Shown: positions 13,521 through 28,822, counted from the first letter of the stretch. The stretch is 64,000 nucleotides of DNA from Schizophyllum amplum (GCA_007026445.1 VDMD01000001.1:1054001-1118000); one strand, 5' to 3'. Program-made: numbers and translations. Notes: generated by a model not told the origin, from the sequence alone.

Positions 13521-14612
13521 TCCGGAGTCCGGACTAGGCTCGGCGCAAGCCCCCTGGCGGCGACTGCCGTCACCTTCGCCAGAAGGGGCTTGCTCAAAGA
13601 TCACGATTGATGCGGGTACATTCGCGAGGCTGCTCAAGCCTTTTCTAATGGCCGATTGACCCAAATAAAAATGCAATATGTAGCTATGATACACTACTAC
13701 AGGCCTAAGAAAGCAACCAATCAAGCGACGCCCGTTGTCTTGCTCGACGGCATCTTTAACTGCTGTCACACACTGACGAGCCGTTCGGGCTAATGCAACA
13801 TGTGGCGTATACATGGCGCTCCCGTTGTCGGATATGTGCTTCAGTGCTATGAGTAGAGTACAAATCACCCTTTCTTTTGACCATATCAGCCTTCTCTGCT
13901 TTGGAAGACGGCGCACAATGGCAGGTGTTACACCGTGTGACCGCATTTCGAACCGTGGGAAATCGAACTTGCACTCTCGCTCGAAGGCGGCGGTCACCCG
14001 CGCTGCATCCTTGTTCATAGCGACAGACTCGTCCTCAACAGTCTCTATGCTCCTAGCTGGTAACACAGTGGTGGTCCCGAGCCGCATCCCCCCAAAAACT
14101 CTGAAAATCTCACCGGGGGGCCTTGTTCCGCTCTAGGGGTCAAAATAATACTTTTGCCCAGTGTTGTGCGAGCTGCTCGCGCGTCCGTACCCTGATCAGA
14201 TGCAGAAAATTCCCTTAATCTTTTTAAGGTGTATCCCTAATATACTATCCACTTTTGCATTTTTCTCGGAGCGACGAAGTCAGTTATCGTCCATTCTTCC
14301 ACAGGGGCAAAGATCTCGCGAAGCCCCATTTCACAGCTTATTTACGGTCCAGTATGGTACAGCGAGTATTGCAAAACTTCACAGAGCGACGAGGATGAAT
14401 CTGAAGTGTTGGTATACGAGGCGGCAAGGCGCGGCTGCACCTCGTCGCAGGGATATGGCGGACCGATTGTACCCACCGATTTCGTGATGTTTGAGCAAGC
14501 CCCTCTGCTCGCGGCACTCGCGGAGGTAAATTAAATACCCAAATCGGGTATTTAACTCGCGTGGCCCGCGTGGCGGAGGGGCTTGATCCGAACCTAGGTC
14601 CGGAGTCCGGAC
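13521..14612. mobile_element. Nested inverted-repeat element (MITE-like, about 1.1 kb)
   Basis: Two sets of inverted arms are visible. The inner arms, 13581-13606 and 14482-14506, match at 24 of 26 positions after reverse complementing (AGAAGGGGCTTGCTCAAAG against AGAGGGGCTTGCTCAAAC, then ATCACGA), with further weaker matching inward. The outer arms, 13521-13561 and 14571-14612, share a TCCGGA-rich palindromic start, then a TAGG block, then CAAGCCCC, at roughly 75% identity. A minus-strand frame (13455-14087) crosses the left arm, but I see no transposase motif. The layout suggests a non-autonomous DNA transposon, possibly one inserted into a related copy. No target-site duplication was identified with confidence. 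Confidence 0.55.
14531..14555. repeat. Perfect 10-bp inverted repeat (hairpin)
   Basis: TTAAATACCC and GGGTATTTAA flank a 5-base loop with no mismatch. It lies just inside the right outer arm of the inverted-repeat element and may be part of that element's end. Confidence 0.6.
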
Positions 14613-15559
14613 TCCGCTAGGCTCGTGAACCAGCTCGGTCTGCGATAACAAATTTGTCTCGTGACCTCGCTCTGTCCCGTGACTTCTCCTCGCGAACCGA
14701 TCATGTGATGAGTGAGCACTGAGCTTGCCAAGCGGACTGGCCACGCGAGTCTAGGACTCCGCGTTCTCTGCACTTTTGTTCTGTCGCTCAAGCCGGTTTG
14801 AGGACTTTTCCCTCTTTGTATACTGCCCTTGAGCTTGAGCTACCATCATTCCGTCTATCGTTGGACTGTGAATGCTCTGCGGTGTATAACACGTGACCAC
14901 CTCGGTGGCTGTAGAGCAACAAGGTCTCGGCCGCTCAGAGTCAGTCACGGCAAAGTTCAGTAACTCGTCCCCACAGGCGGCAGTATGCGGCCTTTTCCTA
15001 CAGGTGCAGAAGGACTGGAGTACCAGTCGAGGCGTGGCCAGTGGAAAACACTTTCTTTGATTGGTTCTTCCCCCAAGTTCAACGATCCCGTTCTATCCCC
15101 GCCGCGTATCACAGTTCGCTGCGATGTCCCTCATCGCCGAGGTCAGGTGGTGGTTGGGATCTACGCAACGCGCTGCCTGGGATTGGAGGTTCCGAGGCTA
15201 TCGCTCCCGTCTGCGCTCCCACGGGCTGTACCTGCTGCTCGATAGCTGCTGGGTCCGCGACAGGAGCATGCGCCGCTCGACTTCTGGGAGACAACGTGGA
15301 TGACGCAGAGCGCAGGCACGTTGGTCGCAGCGCCCGCTCCTCCAAGGGGCGCCCTCCGTTGAGGTGCCGTGTGCTCAGCTGCGCTCTGCAACGCTCATCC
15401 GAAGGGCCCATACGCGCCGATGGATCCGATCGATGTGCAATTTGGGCCCACCCATATGACTTCCGATGACTGCCTGCTTATAAGGATAGTCGTATACGGG
15501 TTGTCGTCGAACTCTTCTCTCTGCGCACGATCCCGGCTCCCCTCTAGCCAACTATCAAA
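14613..15559. other. Upstream region of the glucosamine-6-phosphate deaminase gene
   Basis: No gene recognised. GC-rich frames near 15041-15469 look like chance frames on both strands. The final 80 bp carry a TATA-like box. Confidence 0.4.
15478..15484 (+). promoter_or_regulatory. TATA-like box of the deaminase gene
   Basis: TTATAAG lies 76-82 bp upstream of the proposed ATG at 15560. Its position supports the unusual start in a 4-nt coding exon. Confidence 0.5.
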
Positions 15560-16799
15560 ATGCGTGAGTAGTGCATGGCTGCAAACCGCAGCGAGAGAGG
15601 GAGCGCTAACCAAACGGCAGGTCTTATCATCCGCGAGAATCCCAGCCATGTCGGCGATTACATCGCCAACTACATCTGCAAGAGGTGCGTATATACGACG
15701 AGCGCGTGTCGTTTAGAGCCTGATCTGGGCGCGCAGGATAAACGCGTTCGCACCCACTCCGGAGAAGCCCTTTGTTTTGGGTCTTCCAACCGGCTCCTCG
15801 CCCATCCCGACGTACAAGGCCTTAATCAAGCTTGTGAAGGATGGGAAGCTCTCGTGCGTCGCCCCCAGTCATGTGCTGTCTGCGCCCTAATGCGTTCCCA
15901 GCTTCAAGAACGTCGTGACGTTCAACATGGACGAATACGTGAACTTGCCTGAAGATCAGTGCGTGATTCACGCTTTGAGACTGCCCGAGCGCGAGCGGCC
16001 GTTGACGAGCCCCGCAGCCCCGAATCCTACCACACCTTCATGTTTCGCGAGTTCTTCTCGCACGGTACGTCGCGCGCTGTCCAGAGACAATCAGCCGCCT
16101 GACGTCCCGTCTTCAGTCGATATCCCACCATCACAAGTGAACATCCTCAACGGCAATGCAAAGGACTTGATCGGCGAGTGCAAAGCCTACGAGGAGCGGA
16201 TAAAGTCGTACGGCGGTATAGAGTTGTGCGTCCTCCCGCACTCGCGAATCGTGTTGCATCGATCTTGACGCTATACAGGTTCCTGGGCGGCATCGGCGAG
16301 GATGGCCACATTGCTTTCAATGAGCCGGGCTCTTCCCTGGCCTCCCGGACGCGCATCAAGACCCTCGCGTACGACACCATCATCGCGAACGCGCGCTTCT
16401 TCCAGAATGATATCTCGAAGGTCCCGCACATGGCTTTGACCGTCGGCGTCGCCACCGTGCTCGACTCGCGGGAGGTCGTCGTGGTTGTGACTGGCCTGAA
16501 GAAGGCTCTGGCGCTCAACAAGGCGATTGAAGAGGGCATCAATCACCTGTGGACGTTGTCTGCGTTGCAGCTGCACCCGCGGTCATTGATTGTCGTGGAC
16601 GAGGATGCCACTAACGGTGCGTCGCCTTCGCACACTCCTCCGTCTACTGGTACTGAAACCGCGTGCAGAACTGCATGTTAAGACAGTCAAGTACTTCAAG
16701 TCTATTGAGCGCGTGCAGGACGAGGTCGAGGAGGCGCATGCCAAGCTTCTGGCTGAGGACAAGGGTGAACTTGTTCAGAACATCGGCAGCATGGAATAG
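15560..16799 (+). CDS. Glucosamine-6-phosphate deaminase (NagB/GNPDA family)
   Basis: Converts glucosamine 6-phosphate to fructose 6-phosphate and ammonia in the cytosol, the committed step of N-acetylglucosamine (chitin) catabolism. Eight exons (15560-15563, 15621-15684, 15737-15853, 15902-15958, 16018-16064, 16117-16225, 16279-16616, 16669-16799) give 288 residues. Motifs are [13 protein letters not shown] (phosphate loop), [10 protein letters not shown] (catalytic Asp), [17 protein letters not shown] (active-site loop with the His and Glu of the catalytic set) and LVVDEDA-like [19 protein letters not shown] near the C-terminus. The first coding exon is only ATGC; the next exon starts mid-codon and gives MRLIIRE, the usual NagB N-terminus. 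No other GlcNAc-pathway gene is adjacent. The call is very secure. Confidence 0.95.
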
Positions 16800-17105
16800 A
16801 TGATTCCTTGGGATTGCTTTGGGCGTTATTGGGAGGCTGTTGTATGTATTTGTAACTTCAATGCTATTTATCAGGTGCGGTGTGCATGGTCGGCCCATCG
16901 AGAAAGAGAATCCCTACATGATAGACGGCACGTCGCGCTACTCATCAGTGATACCAGAAAGCGCGCGCGAAGAGCGCCGAGGAGTTGGACGGAGACTCGT
17001 CATTACAAAGGCTGCTCGGCGTGCATATGTTGTCGCTAGAATTACACATATAGGTGGTGATAACCACAGCACTAGATCATCCAAAATATAGATCCTCTTC
17101 TCACT

Positions 17106-18605
17106 TCACCTCGCAAAAGGATGTGGCGGGTATTCCTCCGGCGTATTGGGGTATCCCTCTGGCGAATCTGGGCGTGGATTAGGGTATCCCACTGGTGGAT
17201 TTGGGTATGCCATTGGTGGAGGTGGGTATCCCGCCGTTGGTGGTGGGCGTCCGGGGTGCACGAACGGCTCCTCTGGCGGGTCGACAAAGTGCTCGGGCAG
17301 CTTGATCTCGCTGTGCCTGCGGAAGTCGACCGACGAGTCCTCCGTGGTCGGGTCGGAGAAGCCCGTCGTCGTGTTCCCGGTCGTCAGCCCGGGCACGCTG
17401 GCCCGCCCGCCCGGGCCCGGCTGGAAGTGGATGGTGGAGAGGTGGTGCGACTCCGGGTCGTTCTGGGCGAGCTTGGCGATAGGCTTGGACGCGTCCATGT
17501 CCTCTGCGGTCAGCCCGAGCGTCGACATAACGATGATCATCGTCGGCACGATGGCCTGCGAGGATGCGCGTCAGTCGCGCGTGCGGGAGGCGGGAGGAAG
17601 AAACGTACCGTCAGCTGCGCGATGGGGTCGTAGACAATGTAGAACGCGTTGCTGCCGATGAAGTAGAGCGTGATCTCGATGACGAGCGCCGCGCTGTAGA
17701 TCATGGCGGACTCGATGATGAGCACCAGGACCTTCGTGTAGCGGAACTTTTTGGAAAACATGGTGCTTCCGGTCTCGCGGGAAATGAACCAGATGCGGGA
17801 GGCGATGAGGGTGGTGACGACGACGTTGGTTACAAGAGAGAGGATGAAGAGGGATCCGTTCCATCGTGTGAGGGTCTGGTGTATCGTCAGCATTGCTAGG
17901 TGGGGAAGCCGTATACGACGCACGTCTGCGAAAGCGCTATGTATTGCTTGTGCGTTCGCAAATATAAACGCCTGTCCGAAGCCGCAAACTAGATTTATGG
18001 TTGTCAAAAGGGAGGCAGGAAATGGTGAGGCGCAACACACCGGCAGAGCCAACAATGAGTAGCGCAGGGAATATGCAGACCTTCCAATTTCTGCCCCACA
18101 CATGCCAGCACCTCCAGACCTGCCAAGCCCGCGCTATCAGCAGTGAGGGGGGTCATATGGTGAGGTGCTACGCACAACGATGGAATCACCAAGGATGGAG
18201 TTGACGCTGTGGATAGTGACCTTGGCTACGTTCGGTGGTTGTGATACGTCTGAGAAGAACGCGCCGGGGCCGCCAGGTTGATCGCGGAAGTCAATGAAGC
18301 CCCAGATGAGTCGCGTAAAGCCCAGGGAGACGTGTATCGTCGAAAAGCAGAACATGAGCACGGCGACCCAAAAGATGATCGGGGAGACTTTGCGCGTGCG
18401 CCAGAACTGCAGGACGTAGACATATGAGCAGAAGAGACAGATGTTGATGCCTGGAGAATGGGATAAGCATCTCCGTTAGAGCCTGAAGTTTGCGGGGGCC
18501 GAAACTTCAGAGTGTCAGGGGGATCGACTGACCGTATAAGAGCGTCTCGAGCCAGATGGCGGTCAGGTAGGCCTTGTCGAGGGGTATGAAGCCCACGTCC
18601 GCCAT
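17106..18605 (-). CDS. Seven-helix orphan membrane protein with proline-rich tail
   Basis: Six exons (18533-18605, 18176-18450, 18041-18119, 17924-17988, 17609-17875, 17106-17555) give 402 residues. It opens MADVGFIPLDKAYLTAIWLE and has about seven hydrophobic segments, including VLMFCFSTIHVSLGFTRLIWG, FPALLIVGSAV, FILSLVTNVVVTTLIASRIW, LIIESAMIYSAALVIEITLYF and an IVPTMIIVMSTLGL helix. The cytoplasmic tail of about 120 residues is hydrophilic. It ends in a run of tyrosine-proline units (GYPNP and AYPNP types, then PPHPFAR). This layout matches a large agaricomycete-specific family of predicted seven-helix proteins without known ligands. I assign no function; a receptor-like role is speculative. 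Confidence 0.8.
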
Positions 18606-18924
18606 GACGGGGGGAGGAGAGGAGCCTGGGAAGGAGACCAGGACGGCCCGATGCTAGCCTTCTTGTACAAATGATGAGAAGGAGTAGTGCATGATGTGAT
18701 CATCCCGGCTGATAGCCCGGGCGGCCTCTCCGCCATCGTCGACGTTCAGTAGACGCCCTCGCGCCGCCGACACGCGTATTACTATCATGCGCTGGGATTC
18801 GTGATAATTTAGCGGATGGAAGAGATGGAAGTAGGAGAAGAGCAGCAATGGACAGTTGGATGTAAGTCTCACTGGCACAAGGGCGTCACTTCCGTCCCTT
18901 TACATAGCCTTTCCCTAGTGTTGA

Positions 18925-18940
18925 TGGCAGAATTCTGCCA
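18925..18940. repeat. 16-bp perfect palindrome TGGCAGAATTCTGCCA
   Basis: Self-complementary over its full length and followed by further TGCCA units. Confidence 0.55.
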
Positions 18941-19742
18941 CCTTCTGCCATTAAGCCGTGCCACCCTGGCATGCCAGGCCGAATTCGAGGGCCCCGGGGA
19001 AGGGGGTGGCAAAATATGGCTTAATTATCGAGTGTAAGGGGGGCTACAGCAGCAAGTTTGTCGTAATCAGTGGACATCGGGTCGCTCTGAGGGTTTTATA
19101 TGTACAATAATGACTTACTATGTACCTCACAGTGGATATAGAGGCGTGATTCCTAGATTTCGACTCAGGTCGACATCAATGGACTCACGTGACCTCATCG
19201 CCAAACACCATTGACCTCAACTGCGCAATGCAAGTGTCAGGAAAACAACTTGGATACCTTGCCATACACATTTAAATGACATGTAGACATGTTAAACACT
19301 CGAAGGAAAGCCATCTTGGTCGCCCTTGCACGCCAACGGCAGCGGCGGCACAAATTCCCACGCCACATTCTGCCACCCCCTGCCATTCCGCCAAAAGCCG
19401 GTTTGGCTGGCTGAATTGGCTGAATTGGCCCCAAATAATTCTGCCCCGCACACTACCTTTCCCAGGCTCTTTGCCTCGGCCCTCAGCCTTTTGGAATGTA
19501 TTGGCCAAGCCTGACGTCCAACTTATCATCCCATGCGGCGTAAGTGGCGGCGGACACTGCTCTCGTCGCCTGATCGCCTCCCCCTTGACAGCGATGGCAC
19601 TCGCCCAATCTGTCAGAGTCCTCATTGGTGTCTATCTGATGCTACTGCACCAGCCAGTAACGCGCCTCCGCAAGCCGCACACGTTGAATGGCCGCAAACA
19701 GTTCAAGCGCAGCTCGCATGAGTCTTTAAAGGCCGGCAGGTG

Positions 19743-19762
19743 CACTACTTAGATAAGTAGTG
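19743..19762. repeat. Short perfect hairpin CACTACTTA-GA-TAAGTAGTG
   Basis: Nine-base arms with a two-base loop in a gene-free region. No function is evident. Confidence 0.5.
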
Positions 19763-20049
19763 GGCCCCAGTAGCCACCAGGTAGCTAGTTACAGCAATAA
19801 CAACCTAGCCATTCTCAAAGCTACGGTGAACCAGCCTGTAGAGGCAAGAACATAAGCGTGTAGGAAAGGAATGACAGCGGCGAAGGAGCAAGGAAGTGCG
19901 AAATTGAACAAAGATGTGCGGATGGGGGAAGCCACACGTGTTGTGATTTCCCCATGGCTTGCTTGTGTTCCTAACGGCACTGGCAGCACCTGCGTACTCA
20001 CTCACACCGACGACCAAGAGGCGACCAGCGACGTCGGGACGACTTGATC

Positions 20050-21125
20050 ATGGCGACATTGAGCGAGAAAGCCAAAGGCAAGCAGCGCGCTGTCGTAGCC
20101 GATGCAGAAGGAGCGTCGTCCAGTGCATCTCAGGAGGAGCGCCAGCTCGTTGTCCGCTTCACCGAAGGCGCCGACTTGTCCGTCACCGTCGACCAGCTGG
20201 ACACTGTCAAGGATGTTCTGAACAAGGTCTGTCTACCCACCGGCGCATCATCGCTGCTCTCATACGAGGGGGTCCGCCAGAAAGATCAGAACACAGCGCC
20301 CTGACCTGAACAACCGGCGCCTCCGCCTCATCCACGCCGGACGCCTCCTCGGCAGCGACGTGTATGTCTTCCAGCACCTTGCGGCCGCGGAAGAGCGGTC
20401 TAGGAAGAGAGACGCCGCGGACGGCGATGTACATGACGTGCATAATACATGGATCCACTGCAACGTCGGCCCTGAGATGCAGCCCGGAGAAGATGAGGGG
20501 GATACCCGCGTACAGGTGCGCGATCCTACTGCATCATGATTTGTCTAGCTAATCCCATCTACTAGACCTCGCAGATACAACTCGTCCGCGGCTTCGACCG
20601 ACTCGCCTCCCTAGGCTTCTCCGACGCCGACATCGCCAACTTCCGCCGCCAGTTCCATGGACGCGCCACGGCTGACTTTCTGGACACGGATTTCGCCACG
20701 GAGGAAGAGTGTACGTCCCCTGCACATTTCCCCGTATCTTTCAACTCACATCCCTCAGACCGCGACTATACGCGCACGCTCGAAGAGCAGTGGATCGATT
20801 CCATCGACGGGGGACCCGGGGATCTCACCCCTGCAGGTGCTGCAGCGAGCTCCACACCTCTGCAGGGCTTCCTTATGGGCTTCTTTTTCCCCCTGCTCCC
20901 GTTTTTCTTCATTGCCGTGCCTCAGCCTGCAGCGTTCTGGGACGACGGCAGGCCGCTGGAGGTGCAAGACAGCGTCGTGTTCTCGTCAGTACCGTTAATT
21001 GCGTGCTGGACATGTTGCTGACGCTCGCGCGCAGAACGAGCATGCGGATATGGATCGGCTTCGGCTTTGTCGCGAATGTTACGCTGGCCCTTTGGAGGGT
21101 GTTTTTCTACGATGCTGTAGAATAG
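20050..21125 (+). CDS. DSC3: Dsc3-like subunit of the Golgi Dsc E3 ubiquitin ligase
   Basis: Dsc3 is a membrane subunit of the Golgi/endosomal Dsc E3 ligase complex, which in fission yeast is needed for SREBP cleavage and protein quality control. Five exons (20050-20226, 20285-20515, 20566-20710, 20759-20984, 21035-21125) give 289 residues. After a short cytosolic start there is a ubiquitin-like domain (LVVRFTEGADLSVTVDQL ... RLRLIHAGRLLGSD). The DUF2407 C-terminal domain follows, with its signature HCNVGP and then RGFDRLASLGFSDADIANF. Two membrane segments close the protein: GFLMGFFFPLLPFFFIAV and RIWIGFGFVANVTLALWRVF. Length and domain order agree with fungal Dsc3. Identity is confident; complex membership is inferred from the family. 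Confidence 0.88.
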
Positions 21126-21282
21126 CTGCTGCGTTCACGAAGTCTATAGCGAGTACGTACAGATAATATACAGTTGGTCGATAATTACAGAACATAGCAG
21201 ATCAAAGCAGGTAGATGAAGATAGGTGAAAGGAAGGGGCAGAACAGAATGTTGACAGCAAGCAACGAAATCTAGTCTTCCGC
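21126..21282. other. Convergent 3' spacer between DSC3 and the EgtB-like gene
   Basis: 157 bp separate the two stop codons. It holds both 3' ends; no polyadenylation signal stands out. Confidence 0.5.
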
Positions 21283-23372
21283 CTACGCATCGTACACCAC
21301 CCGCGCTGCCACCCAAGGATACGGGTAGTTGTGCTGGTAGAAGTTGCGCACGGTGCGCCGCCCAAGGCGCGGGATCGTCGCGTACGATGCACCTAACGCC
21401 ACCTGGTGCTTCGTGTCGAAGAAGTCCGTCGAGTACCCCGGGAACAGCTTCGTCGGCGTGATCCCCTCGTGCGTGTCGAACTGCGTGCTCGTCCACTCCC
21501 ACACGCCGCCGTTCGACCCGCGACCACCATTCGAACCGCCCTCCAGCCCCGCGGTCGCGCAGACTGGGTGCCAGTTGCGGAAGCCGACGTTCGCGCCGCC
21601 CTCGTGGCCGACGTCGTACGTGTCGAGGAAGAGCCGCAGCTCGGGCTCGGTGGGCAGCCGCCCACCCTTGCTCGCGGCGAAGGCGCGCATGTCGTCGTAA
21701 GCGGTCAGCACCGGCCAGTGCCGCGCGACGTCGAAAGGGACGGGGCCGTACATCGTGCGGACCTTGGGAATACGGTCAGCTCGTAGCCTGCATGTCACGG
21801 CAAAACGCGCGCACCTTGATCTCCCCGTCCTCCTCGACCCAGCTCATGGGCATCGGCACCTCGCCTCTGGCGGCTCGCCAGTACGCCTCGAACTCGCCGT
21901 TCGTCACCGGTCGCCACTCCGCGCGGAAGGCGCCCACAGAAACACGGCGCGCCGGCGACTCATTGTCCCACCCGAACTCGTGGTCCGCGAGGTCCTGGCC
22001 GGCGTGCGCGGGCAGGAAGTCCTCGCCCTCCGCGTCCTCGTGGCCGAGTGTCACCTCCGCGGGACCCAGGGCAACGGTGAGCGTCGCAGGCGCGGGCGTC
22101 GCGTCCCATTGCGCCTTCAGGAGCTCCCAAGGCGGGGCCGTGAAGCCTGGCGGAGGGAGAGTGCCCGTCCCCGCGCGCTGGATGAGCATGTAGAGGAGGG
22201 TCTGGAGAGTGTGGGTCAGCTATGGTGTTTGGAGAGAAGTGAGAGCAAGAGGTAGCGCACCTCGACGTGGAAGCCCTCGTGCTCGAGGGTGTAGGCCAGC
22301 GTGCGCGCGATGTTGCGTGTGAGCGTGACGCGGCCGGCGCGCAGGTCGGCGTAGAGGCGCATGAGGCGGGCGCGCACGCGGTCGCGGAACGCCATGATCG
22401 TCTCAATCGTCGGCCAGTCCTCGTCGCGCTCGGGCACCTCGGAATGGTTCTGCACGCTTCATGTCAGCTTCGCCTTTCTACCAGGAGCAAAACAAGACAT
22501 ACATGACAATGGTCCGGATCATCCACATGTGGGTCGATCCCGCGCTCGAAGATGTTCCAAAAGTACGCGGGCTCGCTCGGCCCACCGCCCACCGCCTTGT
22601 TTAGCAGCATATCGAGGAACGTGGGGATGTGCCCGATGTAGAAGAGGCACTTGTGCCGGAGGTCGATGGGCTTCTGGTGCAGCATCTCGGAGGGGATCAT
22701 CTCGAGCGTCACCGCGTCCCACGCGCGCCAGAGGGCGGCCCACTCGTCCTCGTTGGGGATGTTGCCGAGGGCGGTCGCGGGTGATAGGAGCGCGGAGCCA
22801 GTGGCGGGGAAGCAGGGGGTGTGCGAGGCGGGCGGGAATGCGACGCGGGGGCGCTCGAGGAGGTGGAAGGTCTGTGTGCCGGAGGGGGAGAGGAAGGAGA
22901 TAATGGAGCGCAGGCCGGCGACGGAGATGGCGAGCTGGGCGGCGGCCTCGGAAGGGGTGGTGGAGATGTAGGACTGCGCGACGCGTTAGATGGACGATCC
23001 TCGGCGGTGGTGAGGAGCACTTACGCCTAGTCCTTTGGCGACGATGTCAGCGGAGAGCTCCTCTGCGGCCTCCTCGTTCTCGGCACAGCAAATGACACCG
23101 AGCACGCCGTTGTCGGCTTTGGCATCGTATAAGGCGCTCAGGGCGGGGGCGGTGAATTTCTCTGCGGAAACTGTCGTCCACGTCCTGGACCAAACATTCA
23201 GAGCCTCCGTGCGAGCAGAGGACGCCTGGGAAGACGAGGACGCCTCCGACGCGGTGGGAGACGCCGAACGTGAGTCGCTCGCGCAAGACGAAGCGGCCGG
23301 AGATTCCTCAGTGGAGTGCGAGGGTAGGAAGGAGGTCACTACAGCGGGGAGGCGGGAGAGTGTTGCTGCCAT
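21283..23372 (-). CDS. EgtB-like protein: DinB-type iron-binding domain plus FGE-sulfatase domain, no methyltransferase
   Basis: Relatives of EgtB use non-haem iron and oxygen to join a sulfur donor to hercynine in ergothioneine synthesis. Five exons (23025-23372, 22503-22973, 22261-22449, 21815-22201, 21283-21762) give 624 residues. The DinB part starts at EWAALWRAWDAVTLEMIP, then KPIDLRHKCLFYIGHIPTF and FERGIDPHVDDP. It carries HEGFHVE, matching the HxxxHxE iron motif. The formylglycine-generating-enzyme-like half includes EWRPVTNGEFEAYW, RLPTEPELRLF, GGVWEWTST and a C-terminal WVAARVVYDA. Fungal Egt1 has an EgtD-type methyltransferase fused in front. Here only about 150 unrelated, Ser/Ala-rich residues precede the DinB domain. 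An upstream in-frame ATG (23459) would add a hydrophobic segment, but a TATAAA touches it, so I prefer 23372. Substrate unknown. Confidence 0.83.
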
Positions 23373-23459
23373 TGTTGAAACGTTGAAGAGGTGGTTCAGT
23401 TGAGAGACGCAGACGAAAAGTGCGAATGCGATGGGTAGGAGGAAGACATGGCTGATCAT

Positions 23460-23466
23460 TTTATAC
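23460..23466 (-). promoter_or_regulatory. TATA box of the EgtB-like gene
   Basis: GTATAAA on the minus strand lies directly before the ATG at 23459 and about 90 bp upstream of the ATG at 23372. This spacing argues that translation starts at 23372. Confidence 0.5.
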
Positions 23467-24797
23467 TGTCTACGCACAATCGAACAACGTAACCGATTCA
23501 CAAATAAAATCGCATTATTGGTCTCGAGCGGCTTGCTGTCGTGGCATTTCTGGAGCGAAGTTGGCGTCCTATCGGAGCTCGGGGAGTACAATCGTAATCG
23601 GGAAGGCGGCGGAAACACGCTGTACCTGCCGGATTCGGAATGCGAACAAAGGAGAACAGCCGCAGTTGTCACTCAGAGGGCGCGATGAGGGCAGCGATAG
23701 GCTTGGCAATGAATGGGGTGCGTTCGATAAGAATGTAGCGCGTCAAGAGTCGGGCGTAAGAAGCCGTTGGCGGTCGGGCTCGACGACGTGGAGGGCATTG
23801 ATTCGCTGCCGCAAGGTCATCCGATAAGGCGGCATGTCGACATGAAGGCGACGTGGCAAACAGGAGGCGATAGAGGGCAGTCGTCTTGGGGTGGCGGACA
23901 CGTATGGAAGCACGAGGAAGGGTAGTCCCGAGTAGATGAGGTACACGCCGTTCGCGTTGGGGCGGCACTGACGTTGGGGCGGCGATGGGGCGACTGCGTC
24001 GTATGCGCGATGCTGGCAGCTCTACTAGTAGAATATACCGTGAGTTTGGGAAGAAGTCAACGAAGTGTTACTCGCACCTAAACCTGAATAAAATGGACTG
24101 ATGCATCGCGGGCCGCAGTACCTTCTGTCGAGGGGATGGAGCACATGTGGTGGCAGGGACAGCAGAACAGGCGTCTCGTCATGTCCAGTGCGGAGGAAGT
24201 GCCATCGTGAGATCAAGATGGAGGGAAGGAGCAGGCAACGAATTTCAACGAAGGGCTTTATACATCGACGCGACCGATGGCGAACGATGGCGTGCTTCTG
24301 AGCACTTGCCGCGGTCACGTGCAGACGCGTCTGTCTCAAATTGGCGTGTTTCCTGTTTTCTTCAGTTCCCCGGTGTGCTGTCCGAGCCCAAAAAGATCTT
24401 CAGCAATTGTCTAAGCTCATCTATGCATACAATAGCATCTTGCTCATGAGAATCACCCACTCATTGACTGGCTCAGGGCAAACTAACCTTGCCGATGCCA
24501 GGACATCGAGCACTTCGCGACTGGGCCACATTCCGCTCGGCCGCAGACCACACACACAAACGCCTTCAGTCACTTGAAGTATATGGAATTTGTCTCTGCT
24601 ATTTTGCATGGAGAGGGAGGTACTTGAACACAAAGATGCGACGGCCTGTTCGACTTTCCTCACCCTTGCCTCACCCTCCCACGGCTAACGCCGTGATCGG
24701 CCCGATGTTACCGGCATCGCGCCCATGTACATGTGAATTTCCCCGCGCGACGCGCTTCCGGAGATGTTCGCTCCTTGCGGTCGACCACCACATTCCT
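23467..24797. other. Divergent intergenic region between the EgtB-like gene and PEX1
   Basis: Minus-strand frames at 23669-23968 and 24025-24339 are open for about 100 codons. The first ends in a plausible sequence (RYILIERTPFIAKPIAAL) and might be part of a small gene, but I could not join exons. No known protein recognised. Confidence 0.35.

Positions 24798-28822
<4,025 letters not shown>

Larger units (their letters stand above)
18606..20049. other. Intergenic stretch with palindromes and TGCCA-rich repeats
   Basis: No gene recognised. It contains a 16-bp perfect palindrome (18925-18940), a 9-bp-arm hairpin (19743-19762) and two copies of a CTGCCACC-rich block in opposite orientation (around 18990-19015 and 19360-19386). 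A short tandem of TTGGCTGAA lies near 19410-19428. It may be the remains of one or more non-coding repeats. Confidence 0.4.

Noticed and set aside
13455..14087. Transposase frame inside the inverted-repeat element
   Set aside because: No catalytic acid motif or zinc finger was found, and the frame extends beyond the inner ar m and left outer arm.
17121..17661. Two plus-strand frames of about 170 codons
   Set aside because: They lie opposite the proline-rich tail exon of the seven-helix protein and arise from its biased composition.
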